From: Neofusicoccum parvum
Taxonomy: Eukaryota; Ascomycota; Dothideomycetes; Botryosphaeriales; Botryosphaeriaceae
Length of the DNA: 64,000 nucleotides
Direction: 5' to 3'
NCBI GenBank assembly: GCA_020912385.1
Contig: CP087217.1
Span: forward strand, 1,984,001 to 2,048,000
Made by a program: the position numbers and the translations under genes. The notes beneath the pieces were generated by a model, which did not search any database, was not told the origin of the DNA, and saw only the letters and a list, made by a program, of their open reading frames with translations. Shown in pieces: positions 57,584 through 64,000 of this stretch (positions are counted from its first letter, which is position 1; every line of letters starts with the position of its first letter).

Positions 57584-58537
57584 TTAGTTCGGACTGAAAG
57601 GAACTATATCGAGATACACTAACGAGAACCCTGCTCCGATTGAATTAAGCTGTGAGGCTTGTGTGCTACTGACAGCCAGATCTGAACGACAGAGGTCAAA
57701 GGGAGACCCGCCTGCGCAGAAGTGAGTAGAAGTCTCCAGTAAATGGAAGTAGTGACATACCCAGAGGCATATAGAATGTGTTTCTGTCCCGTCGTAGAAC
57801 GACAAAAGGATTGCTAAGGTAAGAAGCCCGGACGCTGCGAAGATGAAGCATCCAAAATAATTTGATAGGGCCTTCCACATTAATACAGGAAACGTCCATT
57901 TGAATAGCATGAGGGCAAAAATCAAGTACTCAACCAGCGCTTCGAAGTAGATCATTTCACTCAAGCCACCGCTCTTGTAGGAAAATCTGTCTGGTGTAAG
58001 CTTGGTCTGACGATGAGATGCGGGTCGGGAGTGCCGAACGCAATCATGAATATGCCCACGAGCTGTCTAAGTGCCACTGCAATGGAGACGTAAGCAAAGA
58101 TAGGCACATACTGCCAAAATTGCAGAGGAAAATTCTCGATAAATGGTCGCATGTAAAGGTCCTCGAGGAGAGTTTGCAGGTGGAAGCCCCGGTTCATCGC
58201 GTAGTTCAAGTGTACCGCCTACATTCGGTCAGCGGTCATCTCAGTCTAAGAGAGCCGGATGGTGCTACTTGAATTAGTGGATTTGCGCCAACAAAAAGAC
58301 ACACGAGAGCGCCGATAGGCGGGCCGAGGTATGTACAGCGCGTGAAGGTGAAAAAAAAACGCTCAAGACAGCCAGAGCGATGGAAATGCAAGCGCTGATT
58401 CCATATGAAATGTAAAGGACAAGCAGACGATTTCGGTAGGCCCAGTAGAAGTTGATCATTGTGAAGAAGGATACGGCCGAGGAGAGGGCAAGCAGCCAAA
58501 ATGGAGAAGTGGTCATGGCGGAGCGGCGTCGGTTCAA
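57584..58537 (-). pseudogene. broken multi-pass membrane protein gene
   Basis: Minus-strand frames give hydrophobic segments in order: FWLLALSSAVSFFTMINFYW, LLVLYISYGISACISIALAV, PPIGALVCLFVGANPLIQ, then after a likely intron (about 58210-58271) NYAMNRGFHLQTLLEDLYM, FWQYVPIFAYVSIAVALRQL, then EMIYFEALVEYLIFALMLFK and YFGCFIFAASGLLTLAILLS. The frame shifts at a run of nine T (plus-strand A at 58351-58359), where one more or two fewer bases would keep it open, and again near 57970. The family is not recognised; six or seven TM segments are visible. The first shift could be an assembly error at the homopolymer; the second argues for real decay. Confidence 0.45.
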
Positions 58538-59340
58538 GATTGATCAGCGTCTCGCAACGACTATAAATCTTAAAGAAGATCTCTACCCCCCGTCCCATCT
58601 AGTGGTCAGCAGATCCACTTGCACGAGCGAACGATATCGGCACAGAACTCGATCACTCATTTCTAACCGGGGGACGGAACAAGGGCTGGAGATACATGAT
58701 CGACGTGCTAGCCGAAATAGGTTGTGTACATCGAAGGTGATCGAGCCACTCTCAAGTGGATTTCAGTGTGTCCGGTGAACGGCTGACCAGTTTTTAAAGC
58801 ATAGCAAGATGACGGACCACGTCTGATCACTCCATGAAGGTAGAGGACCTATGCCCCTATCCTTAGAATACAAGGAGCCCGCACAGCGTATAAGGTTCAA
58901 CATCAGTTGCTTGGAGCGTAGAATTTCATCGCATAAATCGCACCTTTGAGATCCCCCACATGCTCACTTTCACTCTTATCCCTATACCGTAGTATAGAAA
59001 TTACGGTAATCGTGGATGTGCTTTCAGCGGGTCCTTTCATAGAACAGAGAAGCTCTCGAACTTCGTCCCCTACTACATTCCTTATGTAGGAGGCTCTTCG
59101 GATCTCGGAATGACCTTCCCCTATTACGGTTCGGACATAGTCTTGGCGAGCTAAAACTCCTACGTCGCAGGAGTTTACTATCGGTTACTGTTGAACAGTG
59201 CAATGGAGTTGAAATGAGCACTGCTAATCTTCTAAATTGAAGAGAAACTATCTGCTTAAGTACATGTTCGATTGATGACAAGTGTTATGATTAAGAAAGG
59301 GATGCTTCTGAGGAGAGCTAAGAAAAGGGGAGCTGATTAA
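58538..59340. other. intergenic / decayed sequence
   Basis: About 0.8 kb with no supported gene. Near 59321-59350 the plus strand has purine-rich AAGAAAAGGGG-type runs that may be a polypurine tract of the copia-like remnant that follows. Confidence 0.4.
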
Positions 59341-59434
59341 GAAAGGGGAGTTGATGGTATAAAGGTTTAGGCAGATCCTTTTATCAAACCACCAAGATAT
59401 ACCAAGACTTGACATGTTGATGCCGGCTGACAGT
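59341..59434 (+). repeat. copia-like pol 3' end remnant, copy 1
   Basis: This 94-bp segment is repeated at 63759-63852 with no indels. In the plus frame it reads ADPFIKPPRYTKT-stop-H, matching the C-terminal end of Ty1/copia polyproteins (A-D-P-x-T-K-P-L). In copy 2 the stop is a TGG (Trp). All six differences between the copies are transitions. After copy 1 the sequence TGTTGGATTT at about 59439 begins like a copia LTR and may run to about 59655. Confidence 0.6.
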
Positions 59435-59688
59435 TACTGTTGGATTTAAGAGTGAAGAGTTGTAAGGTTAGAAAGAGAGTAGATTCTACCTGTCTCTTGA
59501 GGGACAGTTGAGTAGGTCTACCTATATATATGAATGAGAGTATAGCATAACCGAGGATAGTCGTTATCCGCGAGTGAGTGCCGATGAGGGGTTGGGTATC
59601 AATGAGAGGAGTTTCCATGTTTCCGTGAATAATAGAAGATTTGAGATGAATGACATGCCTAAGAAAGTAAGGTAGTAAAGTCTGATAC

Positions 59689-62382
59689 CTATCTTTTTCT
59701 TTTTCTATCTCTTTCTAGCACCGGCCTATCCTGCTCTTGTGCTTTTTCCTCTTGATCCTCCTCTCGCTCTATCCGTAGCCTCTCCTGTCGCCTCATCTCT
59801 TCCATCTGTTGCCTCATCTCTTCCATCTCCCTCTCTCGCTTCCCATCTCGCTCCATCCGTAGCCTCTCCTGTCGCCTCATCTCTTCCATCTCCCTCTCTC
59901 GCTTCCCATCTCGCTCCTTCATATGCTGTATCTCCCTCTCTCGCTCTCCATCTCGCTCGTTCATATGTTGTATCCGTTGCCTAAGGTTCTCTACCTCTTG
60001 CTCCTTCTGTGCTGGTTCACACTTGGCTGTATCAGAAGCCGGATCATCAAAGTCGTAGATGTCCGTATTAGGCCTTTGTCTCCCTTCATTTAAGGACCAC
60101 TTTTTATATAACTGTATGTCGTGCGTATAAATTTCCGCAGCGAACTCCTCGGGTTCTATGACAACATGAAAGAGATGTGATTTGATTTTCTCATCTAATC
60201 AGTAAATAAGTTAGTATTGTCTATCAATATAGACCTCTTGAATAAAAAGTTAAGAGAGAGAAAACCCACCTTCAATCTTAACTTCTCGAAGAGCAGCTCT
60301 AGGACAGAAGTTGAGAATGATGTAGTCGTCCATAATCTCCCATCTTTGGTAATTACCGCCACTGGTGAATCGAGTAGTATGCTTGACAATTCCCGTGTTG
60401 CTTCCGCACTGCAGCACTTCGATCCCCCACTTTCGATCAGAGATGTAGAAGTCGATTCGGCCGTCTTTAGTGTAGGAATATTCGGATAGAATTGGGAGAT
60501 AATGGAGCTCACGGTTTAGACAGTCGTACAGCTCATCTTGAAATGCAGCTTCTGGGATGCTCCAGCTCCCACTATGCTGGGAATGCCGGCGTTTCTGGAG
60601 GGTACCTGGGCTGAATCGAGCAATGGCATTGGTGCAAATCTGCTGGAGACTTAGGTTTTTGACCTCGGCATCTGGTTCCCGACCAGGAATAAGGCGGCGA
60701 TAGGCGACCCGTCGATGTAGTGGGGATGCAAAAGTAAACTTTATTTCTTTACTTTCGTCTTCTAGCTGTTCGGTGTGGAGTAAGCCTTGTTTATGGCAAA
60801 ACGCAAATGCGTCAAAGTCTTTCTGTAGGCGGCTTAGTCCATAAGGTTGTATGGCGACCTCGCGTAGCGCTTTTTTGATATCCACAAGCTTGAGATGGCC
60901 GTACTCAGGTGCTTGGTGAAGACATTTTTCCACATAGTCCTCGCACGAAGGTGTCCAGACTCCTCTACCATACATACTAAGATAGTCAATAAGACTACCT
61001 TCGCGTTGAGTAATTTGTTCGTGAAAAAACTCTGGTGATAACACCCGAGGAATATGAACATTATTCTGTTAAAGTTTAGCAAGGTCTACACTCAAATATA
61101 AAGGAAAAAGACTTACTCCGTTCTCAAGAAGCTCCACGTACGACAGTAGTATCCCAACCATACCCGGATGGCCACCAGTAGCATTGTAGAGGTATTCGAC
61201 TACTTCATTCTGAAACCTACATCTGTGAAAATTGGCGAATTTCCCAACTATATGGTCTACTTCCTCTCGCCGGAAGAGCATATATGGGCTTCCAGGCATG
61301 GAAGGACGTAGCTCTATGCGGTTTAGAGAATGCATTCGTTGTGCCTGAGATTTAGCGTTTGGATCGCGTTCGTGAGAAACCCCGGTAGCACCGTAGACGC
61401 AGACAAGTACGAATAAAGGCGACCACCTTGTATTACGGTGGTTCTTCAAGGCTAACCAAAGGCCATCTTCTTCATAAGAGCCTTGGGCTTCATCGATAAG
61501 GTAGATCGTACGCGCTTCAGGATTCTGAGGGCGAATTTCGGCATTTTTTTCTTGACAGTATTTCTTATACTCTTGAAGGTATTTCTCATACGGTTGATTA
61601 TTGCGCTTCTCTCTTTTTTCCCAACTGAGGAAGACTGGCTCCAAGTCCAATTCTTTATAGGCGATATGACAGCCTAAGAGTTTGAGTAGAGTGGTTTTTC
61701 CGACTTGAGGGGTTGCACGAATGATCATGACCCCGAACTGACGTGTATATTGTAGAACAGAAGCAACTAGCTCTGGTCGGTCGCAAACATAGTTGTCGCA
61801 CCAAGGGTACCAAGGGTGTCCGTAGCGTAGTTGGTGACTGTCCATAGTGTGCCCGCACGTAATGCAGTTATTGATCCACGTAGTACAGTTATCGATCAAA
61901 TATTCGAAGATCCCTTTACGACAAGAGCACTGATTGCAAGGCCGAAGAGCTTCCTTGACGTTTCTTAGAATAGGACCTGGTGAATAAGGCTTGTTGATTG
62001 CTTGAAGCTGTTTCTTTTCACTAGGGTCTTGGGGCGGGTTTGTTTTGCTGGAGTCTTGAGGCGGTGTTTCGTTGCTGGGGTCTTGAGGTGTGGGTTCGTT
62101 GCTGGGAACAGGAATTGGCGAGTGAGGCTTGGTGATCTCCTGAGGCTGTTCCTTCTTGTCAGAGCTTTGAGGCGGGGTTTCGTTGCCAGAGTCTTGAGGC
62201 GGAGTTCTGTTGCTGGAGTCTTGAGGTGTGAGAGATTCCCTTCGTGTTCTCTGGGTAGAAGATTGAGCTCCATCAAGTTGGTAGGGCTGCTTCGGAGCAG
62301 CAGGTTCTGGAGTTTTGAAGGGTTGTTCAACAGCTTGTGCCATAGATAGAAGACGACTCATAGATCTCGTAGTTACGGGCAT
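59689..62382 (-). CDS. Crinkler-like P-loop NTPase plus nuclease-fold protein
   Basis: Three exons (62382-61117, 61065-60270, 60194-59689) give 855 residues with no stop. Residues 45-135 carry Pro/Gln/Ser/Asp repeats (PPQDSSN-like). A Cys-rich module follows (Cys at about 149, 152, 154, 166, 173, 176, 195, 200). The NTPase has Walker A ATPQVGKTTLL (about 223-232) and Walker B TIYLIDEAQGSY (292-303), then YATGGHP-like YNATGGHPGMVGILLSYVEL. The downstream domain has DELYDCLNRE, then GRIDFYI (Asp about 627) and GIEVLQ (Glu about 638), which matches the PD-(D/E)xK-type nuclease fold of fungal Crinkler-type proteins; the third catalytic position reads Gln rather than Lys/Arg. The C-terminus (about 740-855) is a charged coiled coil with repeated ERDGKREREMEEM units. 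Such proteins are proposed effectors or intragenomic-conflict factors. Function not tested; activity uncertain. Confidence 0.75.
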
Positions 62383-62676
62383 TTTCGATGTTGAGAAAAC
62401 GGTAGTAAAGTTGTCTTAGCAGAGAAAGCAGAATTCAATTCTATTCTTTAAACATAACAGTGTTTCTTTATTCCATCTCTATTGACAAACCACTAATAAA
62501 GAAGTTAAGTGTCTAGAAATCTCTGGTGCCGCAAACGATATATTCATAAAAGAAAAATTTTATTATTAGCCTAAGACAAAGAAATGTTAAGACAACCATA
62601 GAAATATTATATCGCTGACCGCAAACAGTTTGCCTGAGCTAAAGTGTTGGATTCAATGGCGACGAGAGTAATAAAG
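62383..62676. other. promoter side of the Crinkler-like gene
   Basis: About 290 bp of AT-rich sequence between the Crinkler-like gene start and the second LTR-like copy. I see no other feature. Confidence 0.4.
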
Positions 62677-63605
62677 TGTCGAACGGCGCGAGAAAAAATA
62701 CACCGCTGGTTTTCTCATTGTTGCTACTGAGGCCTGCTATATACGTGTAATGGACCACGCATATCAATCAAGAAAGAAGAAATAAGCCAGTAGCCCTGAA
62801 CACGGATTGGACCCCAAGGCTTAGAGACCTACACAAGGAGCTATCTAAACCACTCAGCACAATCGCCATCCTACTACGTACAGAGAATATTGGACTGGAG
62901 GACTTTCTCTTCAGACGCAAGGTACCGGGACACCCCAGCCCAGCCTGCCCGTGTGGGTGGCAGAGGCAGACCCCAAAGCACATCCTTCTCTTCTGCCACC
63001 ACTTCCAGCAGGGAAGGGCACAGATGCTGCAAGAGGCGGGAACTACAGACTACCACTCCCTCCTCTCCACAAAGAAGGGGATTAAGGCAGCGACAGTATG
63101 GTTCCTACGCACGGGGCTTCTAAACCAGTTCAGCCTAGCCAGGGAAATGCTCCAGGAGGACCACCAGGAGGATCACCAGGAAGACCATCAGGAGGACCAC
63201 CAGGAGGACTACCAGGAGGACCGGGACGAAGACTGAAAGGGTATACTAGCGATTGAATGAAGGGCTGCCACAGCAGCCACTACTGGTAAACAGGAAAAAC
63301 GGAAAAAGGAGAGGAAGACATACCTGAGCAGAGAGGAGGGGTTTTTGCCTGGTGAATAAGGTTTTCCCCCTCATGTAAAATAATTGCAGATAGCCAGCCC
63401 CGCATGGACCCGTAAGGGAGCTATATCGGGAAGAAATGAATTTATCTATCTATATACGTGTAATAATCGGATTTACGGAAATACGCATAAATGGGGTAAA
63501 TGAGGTGTGTGGGGATAGGTGTATGGTGCGGCAAAAAGTAAAGAAAGAACGCGTGTATAAGCAAAAGCAAACAAAACACGTGATTACGGGCCAATGTGGT
63601 TGACA
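62677..63605 (+). repeat. LTR-like repeat, copy 2, split by a LINE insertion
   Basis: The same TGTCGAACGG...TGGTTGACA unit as at 56223-56438, present as 62677-62751 and 63465-63605 (75 + 141 = 216 bp). Between them lie one extra copy of the 15-bp target site (63450-63464) and the 698-bp LINE insert. Six transitions separate it from copy 1. Confidence 0.75.
62752..63449 (+). mobile_element. 5'-truncated LINE (Tad-like) fragment with 15-bp TSD
   Basis: The insert is flanked by perfect 15-bp duplications CTATATACGTGTAAT at 62737-62751 and 63450-63464. A plus-strand frame is open from about 62753 to a TGA ending at 63236. It reads LHKELSKPLSTIAILLRTEN, then FLFRRKVPGHPSPACPCG, and ends with a Cys-His unit (CPCG...HILLFC), the C-terminal zinc-knuckle region of fungal Tad1-type non-LTR elements. 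Its tail has repeated QEDH units (63153-63221; 12-bp array) before the stop. It is 5'-truncated, as is usual for target-primed reverse transcription. The 3' end is a short (ATCT)-like tail, not poly(A). The open frame and perfect TSD suggest it is younger than the LTR-like copy it interrupts. Confidence 0.8.
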
Positions 63606-64000
63606 CAACCCAACCTTACACCGAGCCTAACCGAGAAGTACCGTGAACTGGTAATCAAGCTTATAGACCCGCAGATAATCAGCTACCTCCGCTCGTAGTC
63701 CCCGACCTACCTTAAAGAACGCACTAACCGTGCCCTAAAGTCGCAAACGGACCCCGAAGAAAGGGGAGTTGATGGTACAAAGGCTTGGGCAGATCCTTTT
63801 GTCAAACCACCAAGATATACCAAGACTTGGCATATTGATGCCGGCTGACAGTACCTAATTGGAATAAAATCGAGGAAATCACACTCTCGTAGAAATTTGG
63901 ATTATCAGAGGTAGGAAGGCTAAGGAAAAACCTAGTATTGCACTTAAAGAAAAATAATTAAGCAGATGTTGAGCATAGTGGTCGACATTATAACCTTAAC
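63606..64000. other. repeat-derived sequence to window end
   Basis: It contains the second copia-like remnant (63759-63852). The rest is unassigned, and the element may continue beyond the window. Confidence 0.4.
63759..63852 (+). repeat. copia-like pol 3' end remnant, copy 2
   Basis: The same 94 bp as at 59341-59434. Here the frame reads ADPFVKPPRYTKTWHIDAG followed by TGA, so this copy keeps the Trp that is a stop in copy 1. Confidence 0.6.

Noticed and set aside
63153..63221. CRISPR-like or regulatory direct-repeat array
   Set aside because: The 12-bp repeat is coding (QEDH units) at the end of the LINE frame; there are no spacers, and the organism is a eukaryote.
56223..63605. A single LTR retrotransposon spanning both 216-bp repeats
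   Set aside because: The interval contains no gag-pol, holds unrelated genes on both strands, and the outer flanks share no 5-bp target duplication.
1..64000. tRNA, rRNA or other structured RNA genes
   Set aside because: I looked for tRNA-like A/B boxes and rRNA-like conserved blocks by eye and saw none that I could support; a tRNAscan-SE or Infernal run would be decisive.

Overview
The window is from a filamentous ascomycete (Pezizomycotina). Nearly every gene carries short spliceosomal introns of about 45-75 nt with GT-AG (occasionally GC-AG) ends and CTAAC-like branch points. The content is typical of that group: a non-reducing polyketide synthase, fungal P450s, a PDR-type ABC pump, a siderophore MFS transporter, a Zn2Cys6 regulator, a LysM protein and a class V GPCR. 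I cannot name the species. Exon joins below were chosen by hand from frame and splice consensus; each multi-exon CDS sums to a whole number of codons.

Layout. 0-11.4 kb holds scattered genes: an extracellular intradiol dioxygenase, a siderophore transporter with GATA-type iron-regulator sites upstream, a secreted SMP-30-like beta-propeller, an F-box protein and a LysM protein. 11.6-28.3 kb is an oxidative/transport island: three different P450s, a full-length PDR ABC transporter divergent from a Zn2Cys6 regulator, and an FMN alpha-hydroxy-acid oxidase. It has no recognisable scaffold-making enzyme. The ABC/regulator promoter has three copies of the palindrome TCGGCKCCGA at an exact 45-bp spacing. 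28.4-39.1 kb carries a small 8-cysteine secreted protein, a 262-aa secreted protein, a GPCR, a metallo-beta-lactamase-fold hydrolase and a single-pass membrane protein. 39.1-42.4 kb is gene-poor, partly AT-rich, with a HET-domain relic.

42.4-53.3 kb is a compact polyketide locus: a 563-aa protein of no family I recognise, a cupin, an O-methyltransferase and a SAT-KS-MAT-PT-ACP non-reducing PKS without a releasing domain. The missing release step could be supplied in trans, for example by the hydrolase 10 kb upstream, the cupin or the unknown protein; this is inference.

53.8-64 kb is repeat-rich accessory DNA: a DUF3435 tyrosine-recombinase pseudogene with three premature stops, two 216-bp LTR-like repeats (one split by a LINE 3' fragment with a perfect 15-bp target-site duplication), paired copia-like remnants differing only by transitions, a RING-H2 reading frame with three stops and no frameshift, and a broken membrane-protein gene. 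Among these sits one intact 855-aa gene of Crinkler-like P-loop NTPase plus nuclease-fold architecture. The mutation pattern in the repeats fits repeat-induced point mutation (RIP).
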